From CAVTWS01 sp963732655 (lineage in GTDB: Bacteria > Actinomycetota > Acidimicrobiia > Acidimicrobiales > SHLQ01): a stretch of DNA of 64,000 nucleotides. Positions 16,907 to 25,811 of this stretch are shown here, in pieces (position 1 is the stretch's first letter; the number at the start of each line of letters is the position of its first letter). The stretch spans positions 1,116,001 to 1,180,000 of the forward strand of contig CAVTAI010000005.1 of NCBI GenBank assembly GCA_963732655.1. The letters are read 5' to 3'. The position numbers and the translations under genes are program-made. Under the pieces are notes generated by a model. That model was not told the origin of the DNA and searched no databases. It saw only the letters and a program-made list of their open reading frames with translations.

Positions 16907-18673
16907 GTGCTGCGTATGTCGACCCTGTTCCTTCGCACGTTGCGTGACGATCCCGCCGATGCCGAAGTCCCGAGCCACCGCCTTCTGGTCAGGGCTGGCT
17001 ACATCCGTCGGGCGGCTCCGGGCGGCTACACGTTCCTGCCCCTGGGCTGGCGGGTGTTCCGCAATGTCGAGAGCGTCGTGCGTGACGAGATGGACCAGGC
17101 TGGGTTCCAGGAGGTCCACTTCCCGGCTCTGCTGCCGCGTGAGCCCTATGAGGCCACCGGTCGCTGGAACGACTACGGCGACAACCTCTTCCGGCTGAAG
17201 GACCGACGCGGGAACGACTTCCTGCTCGCCCCGACCCATGAGGAGATGTTCACCCTCCTGGTCAAGGATCTCTACTCGTCGTACAAGGATCTCCCGCTGT
17301 CGATCTACCAGATCCAGAACAAGTACCGCGATGAGGCTCGCCCGCGGGCCGGACTCCTGCGCGGACGTGAGTTCTGCATGAAGGACTCCTACAGCTTCGA
17401 CGTCGACGACGACGGCCTGCAGCGCAGCTACGACGCCCACCGCCAGGCCTACATCAACCTGTTCGACCGACTCGGTCTGCCGTACGTGATCGTGTCGGCC
17501 ATGTCTGGAGCCATGGGGGGCTCGGCCTCCGAGGAGTTCCTGGCGCCGATCGAGGTCGGGGAGGACACGTTCGTGCGCTGCACGTCGTGCGACTACGCCG
17601 CCAACACCGAGGCCGTCGAGTCCCGTCCCCCGGAGGCCATCGCCTTCGACGGCCTGCCCACCGCTCACATCGAGGACACCCCGGACACGCCGACGATCCA
17701 GACGCTGGTCGCTCTGATCAACGGCCGAGCCGATCTGCGCCGCCCCGATCGTGACTGGACCGCGGCCGACACGCTGAAGAACGTCGTGGTCAAGCTCCGC
17801 CACCCCGATGGCTCGTCGACTCCGCTCGCCATCGGCGTTCCCGGTGACCGGGAGGTCGACCTCAAGCGTGTCGAAGCGCAGCTGGCGCCGGCCGAGGTGG
17901 AGCCGTTCACCGATGAGGACTTCGCCCGCCACCCGGCGCTGGTCAAGGGGTACATCGGCCCCGGCGCCCTCGGGCTCGCCGCGGCATCGGGCATCCGCTA
18001 CCTGCTCGATCCTCGGGTGGCCGAAGGCAAACGCTGGGTCACCGGCGCCGACCAGCGTGGCCGGCACGTGCTCGATCTCGTCTCGGGCCGCGACTTCGCG
18101 GCCGACGGCGCGATCGAGGCCGCCGAGGTGCTCGATGGCGATCCGTGCCCGCGCTGCGGCGACGCTTTGGAGATCGCTCGTGGCATCGAGATCGGTCACA
18201 TCTTCCAGCTCGGCCGCAAGTACGCCGAGGCGCTGGGACTCACTGTGCTCGACCAGAACGGTCAGCAGGTCGTCGTCACCATGGGGTCATACGGCGTCGG
18301 AGTGTCCCGGGCCGTTGCGGCCATCGCCGAAGCCACCTTGGACGAGAAGGGCCTCTGCTGGCCCCGCGAGATCGCTCCCGCCGATGTCCACCTGGTGGTG
18401 GCCGGCAAGGACCCCGAACATCTGGCCGCCGCCGAGAACCTTGCGGCATCGCTCGAGTCAGCCGGGGTGCGAGTGCTGCTCGACGACCGCACCGGGGTTT
18501 CGCCAGGGGTGAAGTTCAACGATGCCGAGTTGATCGGTGTGCCCACGATCGTGATCGTCGGCAAAGGCTTGGCCAATGGCGTGATCGAGGTCAAGGACCG
18601 CCGTACGGGCGAGCGGCAGGACCTCCCGGTCGCCAACGTCGCCGCTCACCTCGTGGCCGTCTGCCGAGGTTGA
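16907..18673 (+). CDS. proS: Prolyl-tRNA synthetase
   Basis: A 588-residue bacterial-type ProRS that charges tRNA-Pro. Class II motifs are present: motif 2 region YRDEARPRAGLLRGREF, with KDSYSFD following, and motif 3 GSYGVGVSR. An insertion (editing) domain lies between them, about residues 220-400, and the anticodon-binding domain ends the protein (VHLVVAGKD to GVIEVKDRRTGE). The N-terminus LFLRTLRDDPADAEVPSH matches actinobacterial ProRS. The GTG at 16907 is preferred over the ATG at 16916 because the -10 box is placed for a leaderless transcript from it. An F420/PPOX gene begins 5 bases after the stop. Confidence 0.95.
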   Translation: MLRMSTLFLRTLRDDPADAEVPSHRLLVRAGYIRRAAPGGYTFLPLGWRVFRNVESVVRDEMDQAGFQEVHFPALLPREPYEATGRWNDYGDNLFRLKDRRGNDFLLAPTHEEMFTLLVKDLYSSYKDLPLSIYQIQNKYRDEARPRAGLLRGREFCMKDSYSFDVDDDGLQRSYDAHRQAYINLFDRLGLPYVIVSAMSGAMGGSASEEFLAPIEVGEDTFVRCTSCDYAANTEAVESRPPEAIAFDGLPTAHIEDTPDTPTIQTLVALINGRADLRRPDRDWTAADTLKNVVVKLRHPDGSSTPLAIGVPGDREVDLKRVEAQLAPAEVEPFTDEDFARHPALVKGYIGPGALGLAAASGIRYLLDPRVAEGKRWVTGADQRGRHVLDLVSGRDFAADGAIEAAEVLDGDPCPRCGDALEIARGIEIGHIFQLGRKYAEALGLTVLDQNGQQVVVTMGSYGVGVSRAVAAIAEATLDEKGLCWPREIAPADVHLVVAGKDPEHLAAAENLAASLESAGVRVLLDDRTGVSPGVKFNDAELIGVPTIVIVGKGLANGVIEVKDRRTGERQDLPVANVAAHLVAVCRG

Positions 18674-18678
18674 ACGAA

Positions 18679-19131
18679 ATGACCGAGCACCACATCCCGA
18701 CCGGGGTGCCCATCCCTGACCGGGTCAAGCCGTTGCTGCTGGGCAAGCCGATTGCCTTCATGACCACGATGCGGCCCGACGGCGCGATGTCGACCAATCC
18801 GGTGGCGGTCGTCTACGACGGTGAACGCGTTCGGGTGAGCACGGTCGTCGGCCGGCGCAAGGTGCGAAACCTCGACCTCGACAGCCGGGTCACCCTGTGT
18901 GTGGTCCAGCCCGACAACCTGAATCGATATGTAGAGATCCGTGGCCACGCCGTCGTCGAACCCGACGCGGACCGGGCGTTCGTCGATGCGTTGGCCAAGC
19001 AGTACATGGGCGTCGACCGCTACCCCTTTGACCAGCCGGGCGATCAGCGCGTCGTCGTGACGATCATCGCCGAGCAGGTGTCGTGCCCGGACATCCCCCT
19101 GGCCGACGACCCGCCGTACACCAAGACCTGA
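18679..19131 (+). CDS. PPOX-class F420-dependent oxidoreductase
   Basis: A 150-residue split-barrel flavin/F420-binding protein of the pyridoxamine 5'-phosphate oxidase-like superfamily. Seen: KPIAFMTTMRPDGAMSTNPVAVVYDGERV at the N-terminus, described here as an FMTT..PDG..STNPV motif, followed by RKVRNLDLDSRVTLCV and the C-terminal VVVTIIAEQV strand. Members bind F420, FMN or haem breakdown products; which one applies cannot be told from sequence alone, although F420 is likely in this lineage. The ATG follows the proS stop after 5 bases, so it should be cotranscribed with proS; there is no obvious functional link. Confidence 0.8.
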   Translation: MTEHHIPTGVPIPDRVKPLLLGKPIAFMTTMRPDGAMSTNPVAVVYDGERVRVSTVVGRRKVRNLDLDSRVTLCVVQPDNLNRYVEIRGHAVVEPDADRAFVDALAKQYMGVDRYPFDQPGDQRVVVTIIAEQVSCPDIPLADDPPYTKT

Positions 19132-19167
19132 ACTCGGCCCCCGGGCCGGTCCGTAGACCCGTGACAG

Positions 19168-20376
19168 TTAGGGGCCGTGGCGGGTGATGGGGGTGGGTGG
19201 GGCGATGGTGCGGTCGTGGGTGCCGTCGGGGCGGGTGAGGGTGAGGGTGCGGTCGGCGCTCATGGTGAGTTGCCAGCCGAGGTGATGGATTTTATGGTGC
19301 CAGTCGTGGGAGACGGGAGCGAGGTTGGTGATGCTGGTCGGTCCGTGGTCGTCCCAGGCGACGAGGTGATGGATGTGGCAGTCAGCGAACGGTGTGGTGC
19401 CGTCGATGGGGCAGGTGGGGTACAGGACCCGCAGGGCGAGGCGCTGGGCCCGGGTGGCGGATCGGGCGGTGACGGCGACCTCGACCGGTCGGCCGTGGTC
19501 GTCGATGAACACCGTGTAGTGGTCGGCGTCGCACGCCAACCGGGCGATGTCGGCCGGGTCGACGGGGTGGCCGTGCCATGTTTCCGCCACGGTGCCGCGG
19601 TGGGGTCCGTGGGTGGCGGTGCGGTGGTCGACGATGAACCCGATCGCCATCTTCGGTGCCGGACCATCATCGCCGTTGTTTGAGCGGGTCACCAGCGCGA
19701 ACAGGGCGGCGGCTCGATGGTTCGCGGTCACCTGGTCGGCGCCGGCCAACCCGCGCGCGGTTTGTTCGACCACATCATCGAGCACCGCGCCGCGTTCGGC
19801 GTCGAGTTCGCCGTGGATGCCGTGCATGCCGTCGGGGCGGGGCCGGATGCTCAACCCCGACGCGGCGCGTTGGCGTTCGATCAACGACAACCCGTCACCC
19901 GACGCGTTCGCACGGATGTCGTTCACCTTGTCACGCAACAACGCGACGAACATGTCCGGCCGATCCACCCGGGCGCTGCGAGCCAACGCCGCGTCATGAC
20001 GAACCAAGGCGGCCCGCTCGGCGCTGCTCAAACCCTTCACCGCCGAACACAACGCAGCGACGTTTTCGGGATGAGCGGCACCGGACCGGGCCACCTCGTC
20101 GACCTGGGCGAACTTGGCGGTCACCGCCGCCTGCTCGGCCATCTGCTTCGCCGCCCGGGCCGACACGGCGCACCCCGCTCCGAGCGTCTCCTGCACCGCC
20201 GGACCCGACCCCGACGCCTCCAACACCGCCGCGGCCGCCGCGATCCTCGCCTTGTAGCCGGCCACCACCCGCTCGGCCCGATACACCGACCGGGCCAGAC
20301 CACGAAGCCCGAACGCGTCGAGACCCGACACGTCGACATCGCACATCTCCCGCTCCAGACCAGCCAACACTCCCAT
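19168..20376 (-). CDS. DUF222/13E12-type HNH endonuclease domain protein
   Basis: A 402-residue protein of the actinobacterial 13E12 repeat family (DUF222 followed by an HNH domain). Residues 1-250 are alanine-rich and helical. The C-terminus carries the HNH signature: CPIDGTTPFADCHIHHLVAW, then a conserved Asn (SITNLAPVSHDWHHKIHH). These proteins occur in many copies in actinobacterial genomes and are thought to be linked to mobile DNA, but the role is not established. A TAGGGT -10-like box ends 8 bases before the ATG at 20376, compatible with a nearly leaderless mRNA. It is convergent with the F420/PPOX gene. Confidence 0.8.
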   Translation of the reverse strand: MGVLAGLEREMCDVDVSGLDAFGLRGLARSVYRAERVVAGYKARIAAAAAVLEASGSGPAVQETLGAGCAVSARAAKQMAEQAAVTAKFAQVDEVARSGAAHPENVAALCSAVKGLSSAERAALVRHDAALARSARVDRPDMFVALLRDKVNDIRANASGDGLSLIERQRAASGLSIRPRPDGMHGIHGELDAERGAVLDDVVEQTARGLAGADQVTANHRAAALFALVTRSNNGDDGPAPKMAIGFIVDHRTATHGPHRGTVAETWHGHPVDPADIARLACDADHYTVFIDDHGRPVEVAVTARSATRAQRLALRVLYPTCPIDGTTPFADCHIHHLVAWDDHGPTSITNLAPVSHDWHHKIHHLGWQLTMSADRTLTLTRPDGTHDRTIAPPTPITRHGP

Positions 20377-20445
20377 GACACGAACCCTACCCAAGGGGTG
20401 TGACAGTGACGGTCGGGTGCCGAAAGCGAACCAGACAGGCTTGGC

Positions 20446-20474
20446 TCCGAGCCGAACCTCCGGTTCGGCTCGGA
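20446..20474 (-). terminator. 13-bp perfect hairpin, terminator-like
   Basis: TCCGAGCCGAACC (20446-20458) and its exact complement (20462-20474) flank a 3-base loop. The hairpin lies 9 bases beyond the stop of the minus-strand amidohydrolase gene (20483), the usual place for a terminator. No U-tract follows on the minus strand, as is common for high-GC actinobacterial terminators. Confidence 0.6.
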
Positions 20475-20482
20475 TCTTCGCG

Positions 20483-21781
20483 TCAGGCCTTGGCGGCTGC
20501 CGGAGCTTGACGGCCCCGCGTCGTGATCTCGTTCCAGGTGGCGAGGTCACGCTCGTCGGCGGGCCGGCCGACCCTCGTCACCACGTCGACGTCGGGGGAC
20601 TCGGACCGCAGCGCCGCCACCGTGCACTGCTCCCGGGGACGGGTGGCGAAGGGGTCGAACTGGTAGTGCGCCATGGCGTTGAGGTGGGAGATCTTGTTGA
20701 TCTGCTCGTCGTTCAGCCCGCCGAGCGTCTTCACCAGCGCCTCGGGCGCGTTCGGCCAGGTTCCATCGGAGTGGGGGTAGTCGGATTCCCAGCAGACGTT
20801 GTCGATGTTGAAGTGCTCGATCAGTTCGACGCCGATGGTCTCCTTGATGAAACACACCAAGATGTGGTCCTTGAAGATCTGGGTCGGGCCGCCCGTCTGC
20901 GAGAAGTCATGGTTGATCCAGCCACCGTGTCGCTCGCTCACGTGCTCGGCTCGCCACAAGAAGTAGGGGATCCATCCGATGTCACCCTCGGTGAGGGAGA
21001 ACTTGAGCTTGGGGAACCGGGTCCAAAAGGTGGCCCACATCAGGTCGACCAGCGTGTACACGGTGGCCGCGGACGATGTGGTCATGGCCACGCCGGCCGG
21101 AGCGTCGGAGGAGGTCATCGCCGGGCGCGAGGAGGAGCCGAGGTGGCAGGCCAGCACGGTCCCGGTGTCGCTGCACGCCGCGAACAGCGGGTCCCAGTAG
21201 CCGGAGTGGATGGACGCCATGCCGAGGGCCTCGGGGTTCTCCGAGTACGTCACCGCGTGGCATCCCTTGTCGGCCAGGCGGTACAGCTCCTTCACCGCCA
21301 GGTCCACGTCGAACAGCGGGAGCACGCCGCAGGGGATGAAGCGGTCGGGATATGCCCCACACCACTCGTCGACGTGCCAGTCGTTGTAGGCCTGGATCAT
21401 GATCAGGTTGAGGTCACGATCGGGCCCCTGGTTCAGCACTTGGCCGGAGAAACCCGTGAAGTTCGGGAAGTTCAGCCCGGCCAGCTGGCCACCGGCGTTC
21501 ATGTCGCGGACACGCTGGTGGACGTCGTAGCAGCCGGGCCGCATCTCGTCGTACCGGCTGGCGTCGACGTTGAAGTACTCGGGCGATTTGCCGGCCACGG
21601 CGTTGAGGCCGAGGTTGCGGCCCTTGACGTTGCCGTACCACCACTGCTGGATGCCCCGCTCGTCGGTGACGACGCGTGGGGCCTGCTCCTTGTACTTCGC
21701 AGGGACATGGGCATCGAACATGCCGGCGGGTTCGGCGATGTGATCGTCGACGCTGATCAGGATCATGTCCTCGGCGCGCAT
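20483..21781 (-). CDS. Amidohydrolase family (Amidohydro_2) metal-dependent hydrolase
   Basis: A 432-residue TIM-barrel protein of the amidohydrolase-2 family, which includes ACMSD-type decarboxylases and hydrolases. Motifs: SVDDHIAEP near residue 10, DEMRPGCYDVHQRVRDM, the ACHLGSSS segment with a conserved His, and CWESDYPHSDGTWPN near residue 340, supplying a metal-binding Asp and a His. The substrate is unknown. It forms a minus-strand run with another amidohydrolase and two crotonases, which suggests a degradation pathway for a CoA-activated or cyclic compound. The start ATG at 21781 directly precedes the conserved N-terminus. Confidence 0.8.
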   Translation of the reverse strand: MRAEDMILISVDDHIAEPAGMFDAHVPAKYKEQAPRVVTDERGIQQWWYGNVKGRNLGLNAVAGKSPEYFNVDASRYDEMRPGCYDVHQRVRDMNAGGQLAGLNFPNFTGFSGQVLNQGPDRDLNLIMIQAYNDWHVDEWCGAYPDRFIPCGVLPLFDVDLAVKELYRLADKGCHAVTYSENPEALGMASIHSGYWDPLFAACSDTGTVLACHLGSSSRPAMTSSDAPAGVAMTTSSAATVYTLVDLMWATFWTRFPKLKFSLTEGDIGWIPYFLWRAEHVSERHGGWINHDFSQTGGPTQIFKDHILVCFIKETIGVELIEHFNIDNVCWESDYPHSDGTWPNAPEALVKTLGGLNDEQINKISHLNAMAHYQFDPFATRPREQCTVAALRSESPDVDVVTRVGRPADERDLATWNEITTRGRQAPAAAKA

Positions 21782-21851
21782 GGAAAGACCTCCGGGGGGT
21801 GGGGTGAGACGGGGCAGGGGTGGGCTGGACGGCCGGGCGGTGGTGGCGGAT

Positions 21852-23105
21852 TCAGTCGATGAGGGGCAGCACAGGGTCGGGAAGCGGGTGGCGGTAGAGG
21901 GCGGCGGCGTTCTCGCAACACATCAAACGGAGCTCACGAGGGGGGATGTGACCCCACACATCCTGGATCAACGCCTGGGTGTTGGGCCAGGTGCCGTCGC
22001 CGTGGGGATAGTCGGTCTCCACCATGATGTTCTCGACGCCGATGCGATGTCGGGTCTCGATCGTGCTGGGGTCGTCGATGGTGCAGAACCAGAAGTTGCG
22101 CTTGAGCACGTCCGCGGGGCGGACATCCCAGGTCGACAGGCCATAACCGCTGCGATCGACGATGTTGTCGAGCCGGTCGAGCAGCATCGCGACCCACCCG
22201 ATGCCGCCTTCGCTCATGGCGATCTTCAACGACGGGTAGCGCAAGGCGAACCCGGACCACAACCACTCCGCACACGCGGCAAGCGAAAGCTGCCCGAACA
22301 GCGTCGCTCCCAGCTGCAGCGACGGCGCTCCCGGAGGTGACTCGTACCCCCCGCTCGAACCGACGTGGATGCTGACGACGGTGTCCGTCTCGACGCACGC
22401 CCGGATGATCGGATCCCAGTGCTCGGTGTCGAACACCGAAGGAAAGCCGATGTTCTGCGGGCGCTCGGGAAGCGTGACGGTGCGGAAGCCGCGATCAGCG
22501 TTGCGCCGGATCTCCGCGGCGCCGGCCTCGGGATCGCCGAGGTGCGTGATGCCGAGTGGGATGAACCGATCGGGGTACACCGAGTACCACTCCTCGTGGA
22601 CCCAGTCGTTCCAGGCCCGCATGGTGGCGACCCCGAGCTCGAGATCGGGGCAGGCCGAGAACACCCGGCCGGCGAAACCGGTGATCATCGACGGGAAGTT
22701 CACCGCCGCCCACACGGCATTGATGTCCATGTCGCGCACCCGGGCGTGGGGGTCGTAGCAACCGGGGCGCATCTGTTCGAACCGGAAGGGCTCGAGCTTG
22801 ACCGTCTCGGGTCGCCGCCCGGCGAGCGCGTTCATGCCGACCTGGCTGAACCGGTTCCCCTCGAATTCCCACACCTGGTGCCCCTGGGCGGTCTCGACGA
22901 TTCGCGGCGCCCGCTCGGCCAGGCCGACGGGGAGGCGGCCCTCGAAGGTGTGTGGCGGCTCACACAGGTGGTCGTCGACGGAAATGACCGTCACGACCGC
23001 CTCTCTGGGTTCGGGCTCCGGCAGGAACAGGGCCTCGTCGAGCAACGTCACGTCAGTCCTCACATGCGAGTAGGTCGGGGCTACCCAACTCTCCGACAGA
23101 TCCAT
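21852..23105 (-). CDS. Amidohydrolase family (Amidohydro_2) metal-dependent hydrolase
   Basis: A 417-residue paralogue of the downstream amidohydrolase, with the same landmarks: VISVDDHLCEPPHTF (about residue 40), FEQMRPGCYDPHARVRDMD, SIHVGSSGG and MVETDYPHGDGTWPN. The N-terminal 35 residues before the conserved block have no counterpart in the neighbour; a GTG start nearer to it is possible, so the start at 23105 is uncertain. The spacing of 70 bases to the downstream gene fits an operon. Both probably use a Zn or Mn centre. Tandem paralogues suggest two steps, or two substrates, of one pathway. Confidence 0.78.
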   Translation of the reverse strand: MDLSESWVAPTYSHVRTDVTLLDEALFLPEPEPREAVVTVISVDDHLCEPPHTFEGRLPVGLAERAPRIVETAQGHQVWEFEGNRFSQVGMNALAGRRPETVKLEPFRFEQMRPGCYDPHARVRDMDINAVWAAVNFPSMITGFAGRVFSACPDLELGVATMRAWNDWVHEEWYSVYPDRFIPLGITHLGDPEAGAAEIRRNADRGFRTVTLPERPQNIGFPSVFDTEHWDPIIRACVETDTVVSIHVGSSGGYESPPGAPSLQLGATLFGQLSLAACAEWLWSGFALRYPSLKIAMSEGGIGWVAMLLDRLDNIVDRSGYGLSTWDVRPADVLKRNFWFCTIDDPSTIETRHRIGVENIMVETDYPHGDGTWPNTQALIQDVWGHIPPRELRLMCCENAAALYRHPLPDPVLPLID

Positions 23106-23150
23106 GCAGCACGCAAGATCGTGCCCTTCTCCCAGTTCGGAGGTGGGGCA

Positions 23151-23945
23151 TCAGATCTCGGACCAGTTGGCTTCGCGCTTCTCGGCGAACGCCCGTGGGC
23201 CCTCTTCCTGGTCCGGGTGGCCCCACATCTCGACGAGGTACTTCGCCCCCACCTTGCAGGCATCGGTGAGGCCGTACTCCAACGCGGCCCAGAGCGCCTT
23301 CTTGGTCGCCGCCATGGCCGCGGGCGAGTTCTTGGCCACCGTCTCGGCCAGCTCCTGGGCCCGTTCCCGAAGTTTGTCGGGTGGGTCGACGATCTCGGAG
23401 ATCATGCCCAACTCGTAGGCGCGTTGGGCGTTCATGCGCTCGTAACGGCCGACGAAGGCCATGCGCATCACCGACTCCACCGGCATCTTGCGGAGCAGGG
23501 CCATGGCCTCGATGGCGACGACCTGACCGACCGACACGTGGGGGTCGAAGAACTGGGCGTCGCTCGCCGCGATCACGATGTCGGCATCGGCGACCCAGTG
23601 GAAACCACCGCCGCAGCAGATGCCGTTGACGGCAGTGATGACGGGCTTCCAGACGTTCTGGTGCCAACTGGTGAAGTGGAGGTCCCAGTTCACGACGCTG
23701 TCCTGGTACCGCTGCATGCCCTGACCGTCGGTGGCGATCTCCTGGACGTCGACACCGGTCTGGAACGCCCGCCCGTTCCCGGTGTGGACGATGACGCGGA
23801 CCTTGGGATCCTGATCCAGCTCGATCCATGCGTCGGCGAACTCGTCGCGCATCTTGGCGTTCATGGCGTTCAGTTGGTCGGGCCGGTTGTTGATCAACCA
23901 ACCGACGTGACCGTGGCGTTCGACGATCAGGTGCTCGTAGCTCAT
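23151..23945 (-). CDS. Enoyl-CoA hydratase/isomerase family protein
   Basis: A 264-residue crotonase-fold enzyme. The N-terminal NRPDQLNAMNAKM block, the oxyanion-hole segment AFQTGVDVQE and NGICCGGGFHWVADADIVIA are present. The C-terminus ends with HPDQEEGPRAFAEKREANW, where the EGPRAF.EKR pattern is typical of a hydratase subfamily. Together with the very similar next gene (same order of motifs, same length) it looks like a recent tandem duplication. The ATG at 23945 sits 64 bases from the upstream crotonase stop, consistent with one minus-strand operon. Confidence 0.85.
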   Translation of the reverse strand: MSYEHLIVERHGHVGWLINNRPDQLNAMNAKMRDEFADAWIELDQDPKVRVIVHTGNGRAFQTGVDVQEIATDGQGMQRYQDSVVNWDLHFTSWHQNVWKPVITAVNGICCGGGFHWVADADIVIAASDAQFFDPHVSVGQVVAIEAMALLRKMPVESVMRMAFVGRYERMNAQRAYELGMISEIVDPPDKLRERAQELAETVAKNSPAAMAATKKALWAALEYGLTDACKVGAKYLVEMWGHPDQEEGPRAFAEKREANWSEI

Positions 23946-24009
23946 CCGGGGGTCTCCGGTCGTGGGTCGGTCTCGTGGGTGGACGGGGTCCAGCCGGCGT
24001 CTCGCTGGT

Positions 24010-24805
24010 TCATGGGCGCCTCGCCCAGTTGGCCTCGCGTTTGTCGGCGAAGGCCAGCGGGCCTTCTTCCTGATCGGGGTGGCCCCACATGTCGACCAGG
24101 TGGGTCGAGCCGACCTTGCAGGCGGCGGTCAGCCCGTGCTCCAACGCAGCCCAGAGCGCCTTCTTGGTGGCGGCCATCGCCGCGGGCGAGTTGCGGGCGA
24201 TCTTGTCGGCCAACTCCTGAGCCGCTTCGCGCAGTAGCTCGGGAGGGTCGACGACCTGACTGCAAATCCCGAGTTGATAGGCCCGTGCCGCGTTCATGCG
24301 TTCGTGTCGTCCGGTGAGGGCCATCCGAAAGATCGCCTCGGCCGGAGACTTCCGGATGAGAGCGATGCCCTCGGAGGCCATGACCTGGCCGATCGACGTG
24401 TGCGACTCGACCAGGGTGGCGTCGCTCGCCATGATCACGATGTCGGCATCGGCGACGAAGTGGAGCCCCCCACCGGCGCAGGTGCCGTTGACCGCGGCGA
24501 TGACCGGCTTGCTGACGCCGAGATGCCAGGCCGTGAACCGGAGGGTGGCATCGCGGGTCTGGCGGGAGAAGGTCTTGAGCGCCGCCCGGTCACGGGCGAT
24601 CTGGACCACGTCGACCCCCGAATGGAACGACGGTCCGTTGCCGGTGTTGACGATGACCCGGACCGTCGGGTCGGCCTCGAGCTCGAAGCCACGCCTGCTC
24701 GAGTTCGGCGAACATGGTTGCGTTGATGGCGTTTCGGGCGTCGGGCCGGTTGAAGATCAGCCAGCCCACGGGGCCGTGTCGCTCGACAACGAGGCTCTCG
24801 TACAT
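24010..24805 (-). pseudogene. Enoyl-CoA hydratase/isomerase paralogue with one frameshift
   Basis: Paralogue of the downstream crotonase. The first part (MYESLVVERHGPVGWLIFN to AELEQAWL) and the rest (ELEADPTVRVIVNTGNGPSF to KREANWARRP) lie in different frames. The shift is at about 24684-24688, in the sense sequence GGCTTCGAGCTCGAGG. Removing one base restores AWLELEADPTVRVIV, which aligns with AWIELDQDPKVRVIV of the intact paralogue. The corrected length is 264 residues, the same as the neighbour (796 = 3 x 265 + 1 bases). The active-site segments HSGVDVVQ and NGTCAGGGLHFVADADIVIM are intact. Start is ATG 24805 or GTG 24811. No other damage is visible, so an assembly insertion is as likely as true inactivation. 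Confidence 0.82.
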
Positions 24806-24899
24806 GCTCACCGGTGGACGAACTTACCCACCCGCTTCGACGTTGGCGAACATGTGCGGGCGACCTTGTCGATGATGTGCGGGTAACCGACCGGTGGGA

Positions 24900-25811
24900 T
24901 CAGGCCGGACGACCCCGCGGCTCGCAGCTGGCACGCCCATTCGGGCCCTCGCCGCCGGTGCACCGGTCGATGCCGGCACCGCCGTCGATGGTGTCGCGCC
25001 CTCGACCGCCGTCGAGAGAATCGTCGCCATCGCCCCCGGTCAGCGCGTCGTCGCCGGGGCCGCCGGTGACATCGTCGGCGCCGGGCATCCCCGAAAGGGT
25101 GTCATTGCCTTCGCCGCCCACGATGACGTCGGGACCGTTGGAACCCGAGACCGTGTCATTGCCGGCGCCGGAGTCGATGGTGAGCCCCGGGCTCGTGAAG
25201 TCAGCCAGGATCAGCGTGGAAACCGTGTCGTCTCCCTCACCGCCCAGGATGCGATCGGCCACCCCCGCATTGGAGATGAGATCGTTGCCGATACCCCCGT
25301 CGACGGTGCCGGCGGCGCCCATGACGATGAGTCGATCGGACCCACCGTCGCCGAACACGTCGTTGCTGCCGAAGCGGTCGACCGCGCCCGGGCCCGTGAA
25401 GAGCTGGTCATCGCCGTCACCGCCGGACACGATGCCCGCGCCGAGCTGGCTCAAGGTGTCGTCGCCGGCTCCGCCACACACGACGTCGAAGCCGCCCTCG
25501 ACCAGCTCCCTCGTACGGTCGGCGCCGGCGAGGCCCACGATCACGTCGTCGGACGAGGTGAGGTCCAGCACGTCGTTGCCGTTGGTGCCCACGAAGGTGG
25601 CGAGGCGCCCCGCGCACGTGAGCTGGCAGGGGTTGGAGTTCACGCCGACCGGTGACGACAACGAGGACACCGTGGCGCAGCTGTCGGGCACCGACTCCTC
25701 ACCGACCGCTCGCTCGATGGTCGGTGCCACGAGGACGATGGACAGCAGGAGCACGACGGCGGCTCCGGCCGCTACCCACCGATTGTCGACCGTACGTTCC
25801 GTCGCCGTCAT
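24900..25811 (-). CDS. Membrane-anchored RTX (calcium-binding nonapeptide repeat) protein
   Basis: A 303-residue protein with one N-terminal membrane segment (about residues 12-31, VAAGAAVVLLLSIVLVAP) acting as anchor or uncleaved signal. A Cys-containing region (residues 45-66) follows. Residues 70-290 are about nine Gly/Asp-rich nonapeptide repeats (GGAGDDTLS, GGDGDDQLF, GGEGDDTVS, GGEGNDTLS, GGDGDDSLD), which fold as a calcium-binding parallel beta-roll. The ATG at 25811 overlaps the stop of the upstream O-antigen-ligase-like gene (ATGA), so the two are translationally coupled. No catalytic domain is attached. A surface or adhesive role is an inference. Confidence 0.8.
   Translation of the reverse strand: MTATERTVDNRWVAAGAAVVLLLSIVLVAPTIERAVGEESVPDSCATVSSLSSPVGVNSNPCQLTCAGRLATFVGTNGNDVLDLTSSDDVIVGLAGADRTRELVEGGFDVVCGGAGDDTLSQLGAGIVSGGDGDDQLFTGPGAVDRFGSNDVFGDGGSDRLIVMGAAGTVDGGIGNDLISNAGVADRILGGEGDDTVSTLILADFTSPGLTIDSGAGNDTVSGSNGPDVIVGGEGNDTLSGMPGADDVTGGPGDDALTGGDGDDSLDGGRGRDTIDGGAGIDRCTGGEGPNGRASCEPRGRPA

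Noticed and set aside
16823..18199. A minus-strand open frame opposite proS
   Set aside because: The opposite strand encodes an unmistakable prolyl-tRNA synthetase; the antisense frame has no recognisable features.
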